A stretch of 64,000 bases of DNA from Gammaproteobacteria bacterium. GTDB taxonomy: Bacteria; Pseudomonadota; Gammaproteobacteria; Nitrococcales; Nitrococcaceae. The stretch spans positions 21,077 through 85,076 of the forward strand of contig JAUILK010000008.1 in NCBI GenBank assembly GCA_030433275.1, in the 5' to 3' direction. Numbering within the stretch: the first letter of the stretch is position 1; every line of letters starts with the position of its first letter. The notes under the pieces were generated by a model. It did not search any database, was not told the DNA's origin, and saw only the letters and a program-made list of their open reading frames with translations. A program made the position numbers and the translations under genes. Shown here one piece after another: positions 55,776 to 64,000 of this stretch.

Positions 55776-56345
55776 ATGAAAAACGTAATGAATTCTCTTT
55801 TTCTGGTCGCTTTGTTTATTGGCTCCACCAGCTTACTTGGCCGAGCCGCTGAGCCGCAAGCGGCCAATAGCCAGCCGGCGGAAGGCGCCCAACAAACCTA
55901 TTCCGCCGGCCCCGTCAAGGAAAGTGGCGAACAATTCGAGGAAACGGGCGGCCCAGGTGGACCGAACGAACAAACGCTGCGACAGACCAACTCTTCCGGA
56001 GCCTCTAGATTCATCGAGCAAGAGAGCAATGAGCAGATTTTAGTAACCCAGCTTCTCGGCTATTCGGTAACCAACCTGAAAAACGAGAGCGTCGGTCACG
56101 TCAAAGATCTGATTTTGGATCGAAACCAACGCCCGGTTGGCATGGTGATTTCCGTAGGGGGGGTTCTCGGGCTGGGCGCCAAACACATCGCCCTGCCGAT
56201 GAATGATGTTCAAATCAACCGCGCAAACAAAATCGTCCAGCTCAACTTCAGCAAAGATGAGCTCAACAAAGCACCGTCGTTCACCGCACAAAAACCGGTG
56301 CAGAGCGAGCGCAAGGAAAAAGGGGCAGCCGACCCGAATATGTAA
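55776..56345 (+). CDS. Secreted PRC-barrel domain protein
   Basis: A protein of about 189 residues. The signal (MKNVMNSLFLVALFIGSTSLLGRAA) is followed by a Gln/Glu/Gly-rich linker and a PRC-barrel: LLGYSVTNLKNESVGHVKDL, ILDRNQRPVGMVISVGG, and LGAKHIALPMNDVQI. A short basic tail follows. It resembles the divergent gene at 54602-55093 in architecture. The start at 55776 gives the signal at once; an in-frame ATG seven codons earlier (55755) is also possible. Confidence 0.78.
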   Translation: MKNVMNSLFLVALFIGSTSLLGRAAEPQAANSQPAEGAQQTYSAGPVKESGEQFEETGGPGGPNEQTLRQTNSSGASRFIEQESNEQILVTQLLGYSVTNLKNESVGHVKDLILDRNQRPVGMVISVGGVLGLGAKHIALPMNDVQINRANKIVQLNFSKDELNKAPSFTAQKPVQSERKEKGAADPNM

Positions 56346-56667
56346 GTGATTTAAATTTATCCGATTTCGCGAGAGGACGGTTAGAAGCAGGCACTCCGCA
56401 CGGACTGCGGGCTTGCCCGAGAAAGGCGGTGCTTGTCGCCGATATCGGGCAAGCGCTTCAAGGAGTGGCGCGGCACTGGGTTTTTAGTTATCCGGAACCA
56501 TCTTGACCGAGCACGGTCATTTCATTCATGAGCTGCTCTGGCAGAAGTAGCCCCATTCAGTTTGCGGCCATTGCCCGCGCCTCCTTTCCGAGAGCCGCGG
56601 TTTCTCCTTAAGGTGCCTCGCCCAATCGACGGCTGGGTTAAGTTTTGAGTGTAAAAGGGTATGTTCG
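56346..56667. other. opgG leader with a long hairpin
   Basis: A 320-bp gap. GCTTGCCCGA (56411-56420) and TCGGGCAAGC (56445-56454) form a perfect 10-bp outer stem, with an inner GGCG/CGCC pair. No T-run follows, so a simple terminator is not clearly supported. It could terminate the PRC-barrel gene or lie in the opgG 5' leader. Confidence 0.45.
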
Positions 56668-58221
56668 ATGCATCGTGTTTTTTATTTCCTCGCGCCGACG
56701 CTCGTTATCGCCAGCCTAATACTAACCACGGCGGCTTCGGCACAAAATTCGCCGGAAGCACTTTTCGCTCGGATCATCAAAAAAGCACAGAATTTAGCCG
56801 CGCAACCCTACCAACCATCGACGAGCAATCTGCCGGACAGTCTCGCTCAACTGACCTACGATCAGTATCGGGATATCCGCTTTCGCCCCGAAAAAGCGCT
56901 TTGGAACGGCCAAGCCCTCTTCGGCGTCCAACTTTTCCATTTGGGATTTCTTTATCGTGACCCGGTCAGGATTAATATCGTTGACGATGGCCAGGTAAAA
57001 ACCTTGAGCTTTGACCCGAAATTATTCGATTATGGAAAGAATACCAAACTGGCACAGCATCTCCAGAGCGCTCCCGGCTATGCTGGTTTTCGCATCCATT
57101 ACCCGCTTAACACACCTGAATACAAAGACGAGCTGGTTACTTTCCTGGGCGCCTCTTATTTTCGAATACTCGGTCGGGGACAAAACTATGGGATCTCAGC
57201 TCGCGGTCTAGCGATCAACACGGGGCTACCCAGTGGCGAAGAATTCCCGCGATTCCGGGAGTTCTGGCTAGTCAAGCCGGCACCGACTGCAACGACATTG
57301 CGTCTGTATGCCCTACTCGATAGTCAATCGATCACTGGCGCCTACCGCATGGAATTGATCCCAGGGAAAAATACAGCGGTGGAAATACAATCGCAGCTGT
57401 TTGCACGCACCACTGTCGAGAAACTCGGGGTGGCCCCCCTGACCAGCATGTTCCTGCACGGCGAAAACCGAGTCCGTTTTTCCGACGATTACCGCCCCGA
57501 AGTGCATGACTCCGATGGCTTGCTCATGGATACGGCGGCAGGGGAATGGATTTGGCGCCCCTTGAGCAATCCGGATCAGCTGCGCATAACAGGGCTGATG
57601 GATAAGGATCCGCACGGGTTCGGGCTCTCCCAGCGCGACCGCGATTTCAGTCATTACCTGGACCTGGAAACCCGCTTTGAAACGCACCCCAGCCTTTGGA
57701 TAACCCCACGCAGCGGCGACTGGGGCAAAGGCGCCGTGCAGTTGGTGGAAATCCCAACCCGCGAAGAGATCAATGACAACATCGTGACGTTCTGGGTACC
57801 GGATAAACCCTTCAAGGCCGGCGAGCAGCGCGATTACAACTATCGGCTGGAGACATTTGGCTCCGCGCCGGCCACGGAAGCGCTCGCGCGGGTAAGCCGA
57901 ATGCGGATCGGTTGGGCCGCGGTTCCGGGAACCCCCCAAAAGCCACCGCGCAGCCAACGCCAATTCATCGTCGACTTCGGCAGCGGCGAACTGCCCTCGC
58001 TAGCGGCTACGCAGCCGGTGCAGGCCGTATTGACCAAATCATCCGGCGAAATTCTCCATAGCACGGTGCAACAACTGCCCAACGGACACGGCTGGCGGGT
58101 TGCCTTCAAGCTCAACCCGGATGGCGGGCAACCCGTCGATATGCGCCTATACCTGACGCTGCATGGACAACGCCTAAGCGAGACCTGGAATTATGTTTGG
58201 TATCCCGATGCTATCCAGTGA
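56668..58221 (+). CDS. opgG: Periplasmic glucan biosynthesis protein OpgG
   Basis: A 517-residue MdoG/OpgG-family protein needed for branching or assembly of osmoregulated periplasmic glucans. A signal peptide (HRVFYFLAPTLVIASLILTTAASA) precedes the beta-sandwich domain: TYDQYRDIRFRPEKALW, then FLGASYFRILGRGQNYGISA, ARGLAINTG, and LTSMFLHGENRVRFSDDYRP. DSDGLLM and EWIWRPL are also typical. The C-terminal domain is complete. It overlaps opgH by 29 bp, giving a classical opgGH operon. Confidence 0.94.
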   Translation: MHRVFYFLAPTLVIASLILTTAASAQNSPEALFARIIKKAQNLAAQPYQPSTSNLPDSLAQLTYDQYRDIRFRPEKALWNGQALFGVQLFHLGFLYRDPVRINIVDDGQVKTLSFDPKLFDYGKNTKLAQHLQSAPGYAGFRIHYPLNTPEYKDELVTFLGASYFRILGRGQNYGISARGLAINTGLPSGEEFPRFREFWLVKPAPTATTLRLYALLDSQSITGAYRMELIPGKNTAVEIQSQLFARTTVEKLGVAPLTSMFLHGENRVRFSDDYRPEVHDSDGLLMDTAAGEWIWRPLSNPDQLRITGLMDKDPHGFGLSQRDRDFSHYLDLETRFETHPSLWITPRSGDWGKGAVQLVEIPTREEINDNIVTFWVPDKPFKAGEQRDYNYRLETFGSAPATEALARVSRMRIGWAAVPGTPQKPPRSQRQFIVDFGSGELPSLAATQPVQAVLTKSSGEILHSTVQQLPNGHGWRVAFKLNPDGGQPVDMRLYLTLHGQRLSETWNYVWYPDAIQ

Positions 58222-60196
58222 CCGATCGGAAGAATCGCTCAAGCGGTCGAGCAACCCTGCGCCCACGACGGTGCCCGGCCCACGCCTACGTGTCCTTGGC
58301 TTCGTCACATTGGTGTTGTCAACTACGGCATATGGAATCGCCATGATGTTCGACATCCTTCGAGCCAACGGAACCACGTTGCTTGAAGGCTCGATCTTGA
58401 TTTTATTCGCCACTGCCTTCGCATGGATCACCGCAGCCTTCTGGACGGCCATGGCCGGGTTCATCCTGCAGCTGTTCGAGGCCGACCCGTTGACGTTGCG
58501 ATGGCGCCGGATACCACGGCTCGGCGAGGCGGCGATCGATACGCACACGGCTGTGGTCATGCCGGTATACAACGAACATACCGCTCGCGTCATCGCGGGC
58601 GTGGAGGCCATCTGCGAATCGCTAGCAGCAACCGGCGAAGCGGATAAATTTGACTTTTATCTGCTCAGCGACAGTGCCGATCCGGCCGTGGCGATACAGG
58701 AAGAAATGGCCTGGGCCGCTCTACAACAACAGCTAGCAGATGTGTTTCGCGGCCGGCTGCTCTACCGACGCCGGTCAAGCAACACCGGCCGCAAGCCTGG
58801 GAACATCGCGGACTTCTGTCGTCGTTGGGGAGCCTATTACGAGTTCATGATCGTGCTGGACGCGGATAGCGTCATGACCGGCACGGCAATGACCAGCCTG
58901 GTTCGCGCCATGCAGGCCGACCCGCAGGCCGGTCTGATCCAGACCGTACCGATCCCGGTACGCCAGCAGACGATGTTCGGGCGCTTCGTGCAGTTCGCCT
59001 CCGAGATCTACAGTCCCATGCTGGCCACGGGCCTGAGCTTCTGGCAGACCGGAGCAGCAAACTATTGGGGGCATAACGCCATTATCCGGGTGCAAGCCTT
59101 CACCGAACACTGCGGGCTGCCAGTTTTAGCCGGCGCCCCGCCCTTCGGCGGTGAGATTCTGAGCCATGATTTTGTCGAAGCAGCCTTGCTGCGACGCAGT
59201 GGCTGGCAGGTCTATCTCTTCCCCGAACTGCAAGGAAGCTATGAGGAAGTACCAGACAACATCCTGGATTTCGTCAAACGCGATCGGCGCTGGGCTCAAG
59301 GTAACCTGCAACACCTAAAATTGCTCGCGGCACCCGGGCTGCGCCCGCTGAGCCGGCTCAATTTTCTGCTGGGCGCGACAGCCTATCTGTCTTCTTTGCT
59401 ATGGCTTTTTATGCTGGTGTTGAGTTCTGTGGATGCTATAGAACAGGCGTTAACAGGGGCACAATTTTTCGGTCCCGGCTACCAGCTCTTTCCCAACTGG
59501 CCAATAGTCAAAACGGGCGAAATTCTCTCCTTGGTCTCGATCACCATCGGGATACTGTTATTGCCGAAAATCCTCGGAATCCTATTGTGCTTGTTGCAGC
59601 CCTGCCGCCGGCAAGCCTTTGGCGGTACAACACGCCTACTGCCAAGTGCCCTGATCGAAACCATATTCTCCATTTTGATCGCGCCGATTATGATGATTTA
59701 TCACGCCTATTTCGTCGTGAACATCTTGCTTGGTCAGCCAATTTCTTGGGCTCCCCAGGAACGGATGGGGCGCCGTGTCACTTTGACCGAGGCTGTACGC
59801 TACACTTTCGCGGCCACGCTGGGGGGGCTTTTATGGGGTGGCGCGGCCTGGCTTCTGGCACCACAGTTTTTCTGGTGGTTGTTGCCGGTTCTGACCGGTT
59901 TGTTAGCGGCTGCCCCCTTGATCTGCTTGTCGAGCAGCCCGGCCATCGGCCAGGCCTTGCGCCGTTGCGGCGTTTTTCTGGTGTCATCAGAGACGGGGCC
60001 ACCGCAGATCTTGCAGCGCCTGCAGCAATTGCTCATGGCTCGACAGGGAAATACGCCGCCGCCAGATTGGGTCCCCTGCCTACCGCCGGTTCGCTACCGA
60101 GAAATGCCCATCCAATGCCTAACGCGTCAGAAACGCGCTAGAGACGGATCAGGGACTGCTCAGGGGCAAATTTGGGTTCGGCGTAGAATCGACTGA
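58193..60196 (+). CDS. opgH: Glucans biosynthesis glucosyltransferase OpgH
   Basis: A 667-residue polytopic GT2 glucosyltransferase that makes the linear beta-glucan backbone from UDP-glucose at the inner membrane. Two N-terminal helices lead to the cytoplasmic domain, with VVMPVYNEHTARVIAGVEAI, then YLLSDSADP, VLDADSVM, AGAPPFGGEILSHDFVEAAL and the RRWAQGN (QxxRW-type) motif. The C-terminal part has five to six helices. Slightly shorter than E. coli OpgH (about 847) because the N-terminal extension is reduced. An alternative ATG lies at 58208. Overlaps opgG. Confidence 0.93.
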   Translation: MFGIPMLSSDRSEESLKRSSNPAPTTVPGPRLRVLGFVTLVLSTTAYGIAMMFDILRANGTTLLEGSILILFATAFAWITAAFWTAMAGFILQLFEADPLTLRWRRIPRLGEAAIDTHTAVVMPVYNEHTARVIAGVEAICESLAATGEADKFDFYLLSDSADPAVAIQEEMAWAALQQQLADVFRGRLLYRRRSSNTGRKPGNIADFCRRWGAYYEFMIVLDADSVMTGTAMTSLVRAMQADPQAGLIQTVPIPVRQQTMFGRFVQFASEIYSPMLATGLSFWQTGAANYWGHNAIIRVQAFTEHCGLPVLAGAPPFGGEILSHDFVEAALLRRSGWQVYLFPELQGSYEEVPDNILDFVKRDRRWAQGNLQHLKLLAAPGLRPLSRLNFLLGATAYLSSLLWLFMLVLSSVDAIEQALTGAQFFGPGYQLFPNWPIVKTGEILSLVSITIGILLLPKILGILLCLLQPCRRQAFGGTTRLLPSALIETIFSILIAPIMMIYHAYFVVNILLGQPISWAPQERMGRRVTLTEAVRYTFAATLGGLLWGGAAWLLAPQFFWWLLPVLTGLLAAAPLICLSSSPAIGQALRRCGVFLVSSETGPPQILQRLQQLLMARQGNTPPPDWVPCLPPVRYREMPIQCLTRQKRARDGSGTAQGQIWVRRRID

Positions 60197-60328
60197 CCGT
60201 ACCAGTTTCAGACGGGATACTGGGCGCCCGCGCAGCGGTCGCGGACAATTGATTGTTTTGCCTCTTGTCACAACCCACCTTGCTGCCTCAAGCTCTACAC
60301 CCTTCCATCGCCAACAGGAGAGTTCATT

Positions 60329-60685
60329 ATGAAAATCATGATCACCGTCACGTCCGGCACTGACGACCCCACCCGCGCCACACTCGGCATGCTGGCTGCC
60401 AAGGCGGCCGTCGAGCAAGGCCATGAGGTGACTATCTGGCTGCAAGGCGAGGCCGCCACCCTTGCAAACCGCAACGTCTATCCCTTCATCATAGGGGTCA
60501 ACATGCCATCAATGCAGGAAACCGTTGAGTTCCTGGTCAGCAACAAGGTGCCTTTGTGGGTATGTCAAGCCTGCGGCAAGGGCCGCAATGTCGGTCCCGA
60601 CAATTGGGTCAGCACGGCCAGCTACAAAAAAATGGGCGATTTCGTGGACGCGATCCTCAGCATGGACAAAAATATCGAGTTCTGA
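60329..60685 (+). CDS. DsrE-family protein
   Basis: A 118-residue DsrE/F-like protein. The fold begins KIMITVTSGTDDPTRATLGM and ends with VDAILSMDKNIEF. LWVCQACGKGRNVG holds two Cys, one of which could carry a persulphide as in sulphur-relay DsrE/TusD proteins. The substrate is not known. A strong caggag RBS precedes the ATG. It lies 80 bp before trxA on the same strand, and the pair may relate to thiol or sulphur handling. Confidence 0.85.
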   Translation: MKIMITVTSGTDDPTRATLGMLAAKAAVEQGHEVTIWLQGEAATLANRNVYPFIIGVNMPSMQETVEFLVSNKVPLWVCQACGKGRNVGPDNWVSTASYKKMGDFVDAILSMDKNIEF

Positions 60686-60766
60686 TCGCTTGACCGAAAT
60701 AGTTGCCCGCAACTTATTTTGAAGGTTGTGAGACACTTCCTTCCTTGCGTTAAGAGGTATTCGACA

Positions 60767-61090
60767 ATGACCGCGGCGTTAGAGCTCAACGACCAAAACT
60801 TCCACGCAGAGGTTCTGCAATCCGATTGCCCCGTGCTCGTCGACTACTGGGCGGAGTGGTGCGCACCCTGCAAGGCCATCGGACCCATCATCGAGGCGCT
60901 CGCCGAGGAGTACGCTGGGCGCGCCAAGGTGGGCAAGCTCAACGTCGATAACAACCCCGACACGCCGATGCGCTATGGCGTGCGCAGCATTCCAACTCTG
61001 ATGTTATTCAAGGATGGGGAGATTCAAGCCTTGAAGATCGGAGCGGATTCGAAGGCGGAGCTCGCGGAGCTCATCGAAGCCCACTTATAG
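60767..61090 (+). CDS. trxA: Thioredoxin
   Basis: A 107-residue thioredoxin, a dithiol-disulphide exchange protein. The active site WCAPC follows DYWAE, the cis-Pro is in RSIPTLMLFKDG, and the C-terminal helix is complete. The start at 60767 (MTAALELNDQNF) is family-like; sixteen upstream codons are open but unlikely to be translated. It could reduce the class Ia ribonucleotide reductase whose genes lie elsewhere in the window. Confidence 0.93.
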   Translation: MTAALELNDQNFHAEVLQSDCPVLVDYWAEWCAPCKAIGPIIEALAEEYAGRAKVGKLNVDNNPDTPMRYGVRSIPTLMLFKDGEIQALKIGADSKAELAELIEAHL

Positions 61091-61268
61091 CCACCAAACA
61101 GCACCGCTGACTATCCCGAGCCGCGCCTTTAAAACCCCATCGACAGCAGTTTACCGATGCTAGCCAATTAGATTGTCGGCGTCGGGTTTGCGGCGATGAA
61201 TGAACGCACTGGACAGGCGCAATCGCATTCGGACTCAACAAAGCGTTCGGCTACGGATGGATCAAAAA

Positions 61269-62837
61269 TCAATGAGTATCCGGCCAAGAAAGTTGGATCC
61301 CGGAGAAGGCTTGATATTGTACTGCGGCATTACTGGCCGAACTGTCTACATAGCGATAGCTCCCGCGCAACGAGATCGTGACATTCGGTTGGTTACCCAG
61401 TGGCGGTTGGAAAGTCCAGTCGAGCGAGCTCTCGACCGTCACCGCCTCGTCCTCGATTCGCTGCCTCGAACTGTAGCGGCGATGCGCCCGGAAATTCAGC
61501 TTTGCTGCAAGTCGGTCCGGAATCAGTAATGCCGAGCCGCCGAGCGTTCCCCTGATTATCCGGACCTCCTTGTCGGAGCCTTGTTCCTCAATCAGGCTCC
61601 ACTGCAGCTCCGGCGCCACATTTAGCCAATTACTCAGCGGCAGATGTAGATTGAGCTGCGTGCGGTTGCGCTCCAGATCGGCCGCTTTTTGCCCGGGCAC
61701 GCTCAACATTGAACACCTGTAACTCACCTCCCACCACCAGGGACCCGGCGTGAAACGCGCCGTCAAGGTCGCCGTATCCAGATAACGGTCCGGAATATCG
61801 GCCACCTCGCCCACTGGCGCTTTCCCGAGGCTGCTGCCCTCATGCTTCAAAGACAATGCGTAGCTCGGAGCAGCGAACAGCTGCCCCAAGCCATTGAACC
61901 AAATCGACTCTTGCGCCGTGTAACGCAAATCAGCTGTCACCGTATTCATGTGCAGTGTCGGCAATTCGGCATCGTCGGCAACATTATCGCTTGCTCGGGC
62001 AAAACCCAAGCGAGCGTCGACCCCCCCCCAACGTATTTCCGCGGCAGCTTGCGCGACCGCCCTATCGCGTGAGACGTCCCCGGCGGTGGGACTCCAAAAC
62101 GTACGACCAACTTGCTGCCAGCTCAGGGTCAACCCCCAGAGGAGGGGACGGCTGCCGAGCATAGACGTTTGATCGGAGTACTTCGCCAGCAGCGAATAAG
62201 CCTGATCCGACCGCGGCTCATCCAGCGAAGCCCATGCACTATGATTTCGGCGGCTTTGCGCATATTCTCCATGCAAGGTGAGCCGTTGACTTAGCCAGCG
62301 GCTATTGACTGCCAGACTCCATGCCCTGTTGTGACTCGCCACCGGACTGCTTGACATAGAACCGACCGCATGGTCGACGTAAACTCCGTCGATCGTTAAT
62401 CGCTGCGGGTTTTGATCCAGCGGGAGCACGCTGATACCCACACCTTGAGCACCCGCTTCCGTATGGTTCAGCCAAAGGCTTCCTTGGCCAAACTGTAAGG
62501 TCGGATCACTGCGTTGACTCAATCCCGCCAGTCGGGTGTGCAGAACACGATTATTATTGCGTGTCTCTTCGTCGGTACCGGGCAGGCTCGGAAGTCCGTC
62601 GTTCGGAACAGAAGAGGGTGCGCTGGCCAACGCGCTGGAAGCAACACTGCTGCACAGAGCCACCAAGGCCATTGAGCCGATCCCTGTCGCTCGTAGATTG
62701 GCAAGCAACCCATCACGTGGGTTCGCGGCGGCGCCGCACAGGCGATCGAGGGACCGATATGAACCAGCAGAGCCGGAACCGAGTGGGCGCGATGCCCCTA
62801 GCGCAGTGAAGCGCGTTTCCGAATGTCTGAGCTTCAT
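61269..62837 (-). CDS. Predicted outer-membrane beta-barrel protein
   Basis: About 522 residues, family not recognised. A signal-like segment near residues 50-72 (TGIGSMALVALCSSVASSALA) precedes a linker, then many alternating beta-strand segments rich in Trp, Tyr and Ser, such as WSLAVNSRWLSQRLTLHGEY, VTADLRYTAQESIWFNGLGQ, WWWEVSYRC and VTISLRGSYRYVD. The C-terminus is FSGIQLSWPDTH. This looks like a large outer-membrane barrel. A gaggtggc RBS precedes the ATG at 62837; a second ATG lies at 62867. Alone on the minus strand downstream of trxA. Confidence 0.65.
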   Translation of the reverse strand: MKLRHSETRFTALGASRPLGSGSAGSYRSLDRLCGAAANPRDGLLANLRATGIGSMALVALCSSVASSALASAPSSVPNDGLPSLPGTDEETRNNNRVLHTRLAGLSQRSDPTLQFGQGSLWLNHTEAGAQGVGISVLPLDQNPQRLTIDGVYVDHAVGSMSSSPVASHNRAWSLAVNSRWLSQRLTLHGEYAQSRRNHSAWASLDEPRSDQAYSLLAKYSDQTSMLGSRPLLWGLTLSWQQVGRTFWSPTAGDVSRDRAVAQAAAEIRWGGVDARLGFARASDNVADDAELPTLHMNTVTADLRYTAQESIWFNGLGQLFAAPSYALSLKHEGSSLGKAPVGEVADIPDRYLDTATLTARFTPGPWWWEVSYRCSMLSVPGQKAADLERNRTQLNLHLPLSNWLNVAPELQWSLIEEQGSDKEVRIIRGTLGGSALLIPDRLAAKLNFRAHRRYSSRQRIEDEAVTVESSLDWTFQPPLGNQPNVTISLRGSYRYVDSSASNAAVQYQAFSGIQLSWPDTH

Positions 62838-63327
62838 GCCACCTCGTGCGGCCGACAGCAACCGCACCCCCGTCTATTTAGTGAGCATTTGCTTACGGAC
62901 GCGCCGACCGTCTATGCGGCCTTGCATCTGCGGCGGCTAGCCCTCTATACCCGGAGTACTCGCCATGACCGCAAACCGACCATGAAATTACCGCCTCCGA
63001 AATCAACCGTCCGCCGGCGTCCTCTGACTAGCATTGTCGGCCGTTGCGGAAAGGAAAATGTGAACTGATAGACGATATCGTAGAGGTGCCCCAAAGAGAG
63101 AGAAATTTATGCGGACCGGTTTGCATATAACGCGCTAAACTTATATCAGAGGCGGTGGTCGCTTAGCCGAAGGGGTGGCTGGGTGTATTGACAAACACGC
63201 CTCTCTATGCAATTTAGACAAATAGCCATGCAAAGCCTAATCAAGGGACGTACGGGCCTAACAAGAGATCCATAGGCTCAGGATCGAGGCGCCAGGATCA
63301 TCAAGAAAACCCACAAGAGTAACAGCC
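62838..63327. other. Intergenic stretch without a gene
   Basis: About 490 bp between the barrel gene and the small secreted protein. Only short open frames without motifs are present. It should hold the barrel-gene promoter and that of the plus-strand gene. Confidence 0.4.
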
Positions 63328-63684
63328 ATGAAAACGGGTTTGTTCATTTGCACTATCTTGGGCGCGTTGGCCTGCGTCGCGCAGGCGGCCCCGGAATCGG
63401 GGAGCCCATCAGAACCGCTGAGGTTAACAGCGCCCCAGATGGACATCGCCACAGCCGGTTCGGCCAACGTCTGGATCAGCAGCGCAGGTTCGGGCGCTCA
63501 GCTGATTCAGATCGATAACGCCGGCCTGATGACCGGGATCAGCAACTCCAATATTCAGCTTGTAATCAATATTACAGGCTTACGCGAGGGCTCTCTGGGC
63601 GGTGCGAAAAAGATCATCATCCCCTCATCTCCCGGAGGCTCTGCTAGCATCGGGCAAACGATTTTTGTAGGGGAAATACAATGA
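63328..63684 (+). CDS. Small secreted protein with a MDxxTAG motif, unknown function
   Basis: A 118-residue protein with a Sec-type signal (MKTGLFICTILGALACVAQA) and a mature part beginning APESGSPSEPLRLTAPQMDI. The string PQMDIATAG resembles the L..xqMD.vTAG motif seen at the start of many small proteobacterial secreted proteins. Asn/Ser/Gly-rich beta-prone sequence follows (NVWISSAGSGAQLIQIDNAG). No family can be named. It is convergent with the small gene at 63740-63982, with a hairpin between them. Confidence 0.6.
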   Translation: MKTGLFICTILGALACVAQAAPESGSPSEPLRLTAPQMDIATAGSANVWISSAGSGAQLIQIDNAGLMTGISNSNIQLVINITGLREGSLGGAKKIIIPSSPGGSASIGQTIFVGEIQ

Positions 63685-63689
63685 TTGAA

Positions 63690-63717
63690 CGGCGGGAACC
63701 TGTTTTGGTCCCCGCCG
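63690..63717. terminator. Bidirectional hairpin between two convergent small genes
   Basis: An 11-bp stem with one mismatch (CGGCGGGAACC / GGTCCCCGCCG) and a 6-base loop lies between the stop codons of the convergent genes. It is G+C-rich, but a T-run is not clear on either strand. It probably serves as a shared terminator. Confidence 0.55.
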
Positions 63718-63739
63718 CGTGAGTTGCCGAGTATCTCGC

Positions 63740-63982
63740 TCAGGCGCTCTGGCTCTGGACGATGGTGCCGTTGAGGTTGAAGGTATTCGGGCCACCGATA
63801 CCCACTGCCGTGTTGTTGACCTTGGCCACCTGAATCTGATTGGTGAATTTCGTGTTCAGATTCAGCGGGGAGTGCATGCGGGGCATAAGGTAACCGCCAT
63901 ACCAACCGCCCTTCACGCGCAGGCTCGCCTGCCGGTCCAAGGTCTCGGTCATGCTCAGGTCACGGATCATGATGCTCGCCAT
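63740..63982 (-). CDS. Small protein with a Gly-Gly leader-like N-terminus, unknown function
   Basis: An 80-residue protein beginning MASIMIRDLSMTETLDRQAS and then LRVKGG at residues 21-26. This has the form of double-glycine leader peptides (R-D-L-x-x-x-x-x-L-D-x-x-A...V-x-GG), so cleavage after GG26 by a peptidase-containing ABC exporter is possible. The presumed mature part (WYGGYLMPRMHSPLN, then NQIQVAKVNNTAVGIGG and FNLNGTIVQSQSA) is Asn/Gln/Val-rich. It could be a secreted peptide or amyloid-like protein. No exporter is visible before the window ends. Confidence 0.6.
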   Translation of the reverse strand: MASIMIRDLSMTETLDRQASLRVKGGWYGGYLMPRMHSPLNLNTKFTNQIQVAKVNNTAVGIGGPNTFNLNGTIVQSQSA

Positions 63983-64000
63983 GGTATTGCTCTCCGTAAG

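Overview
The window looks like a chromosomal segment of a gammaproteobacterium with moderately high GC. The inference rests on gene content and order: a gloB | methyltransferase-rnhA-dnaQ cluster beside mltD, minC-minD-minE, a divergent metR/metE pair, opgG-opgH, a class Ia nrdA-nrdB operon, and several lipoproteins and O-antigen genes. No genus can be assigned from the sequence alone. No rRNA, intact tRNA or CRISPR array was seen.

Layout. 1-10.6 kb is housekeeping: a HAD hydrolase (cut by the window edge), dnaQ, rnhA, a SAM methyltransferase, gloB, mltD, minEDC, htpG behind a sigma-32-like promoter, a DNA alkyltransferase and galE. 11.1-14.6 kb holds an O-antigen ligase/polymerase-type membrane protein and a WbpM/CapD-type nucleotide-sugar dehydratase. 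15-29 kb is an accessory and decaying region. It holds an SDR enzyme, a broken PEBP gene, a frameshifted SNF2-type helicase cut by an IS630-like fragment, an intact PEBP gene, a hemerythrin protein, IS remnants, two secreted proteins of unknown role, one intact and two broken REP-associated (RAYT) transposases, and a lone 1180-residue protein with a PD-(D/E)XK-like nuclease head and a long helical body. A truncated TIGR02391/Ymh-like gene lies behind the last of these.

29-37.7 kb is a deoxynucleotide and methionine block. nrdA carries a 378-residue intein with a LAGLIDADG endonuclease and is followed by nrdB. Upstream lie two NrdR-type boxes exactly 32 bp apart and a cobalamin riboswitch with a potential RBS-masking stem. 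metR and metE (the B12-independent methionine synthase) follow, with a perfect MetR box between them. The arrangement suggests that B12-independent enzymes are switched on when cobalamin is short. The intein is followed by Gly rather than Cys, Ser or Thr, which is unexpected for normal splicing.

38-46 kb encodes envelope functions: an MlaC-like periplasmic protein, an AttEFGH-like ABC system (ATPase, FtsX-type permease, AttH lipocalin-like protein) and three translationally coupled lipoproteins, one an M48 metalloprotease. 46-50 kb holds a DUF523/DUF1722 protein, an IS remnant, and a YqaE-DUF4112-EEP nuclease/phosphatase cluster. 50-55 kb is a second polysaccharide cluster (Wzz-like, UDP-sugar dehydrogenase, epimerase) with a second MlaC-like gene and two PRC-barrel proteins. 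56-61 kb has opgGH, a DsrE-like protein and thioredoxin. The right edge has a beta-barrel-like outer-membrane protein and two small convergent secreted/leader-type proteins of unknown function.
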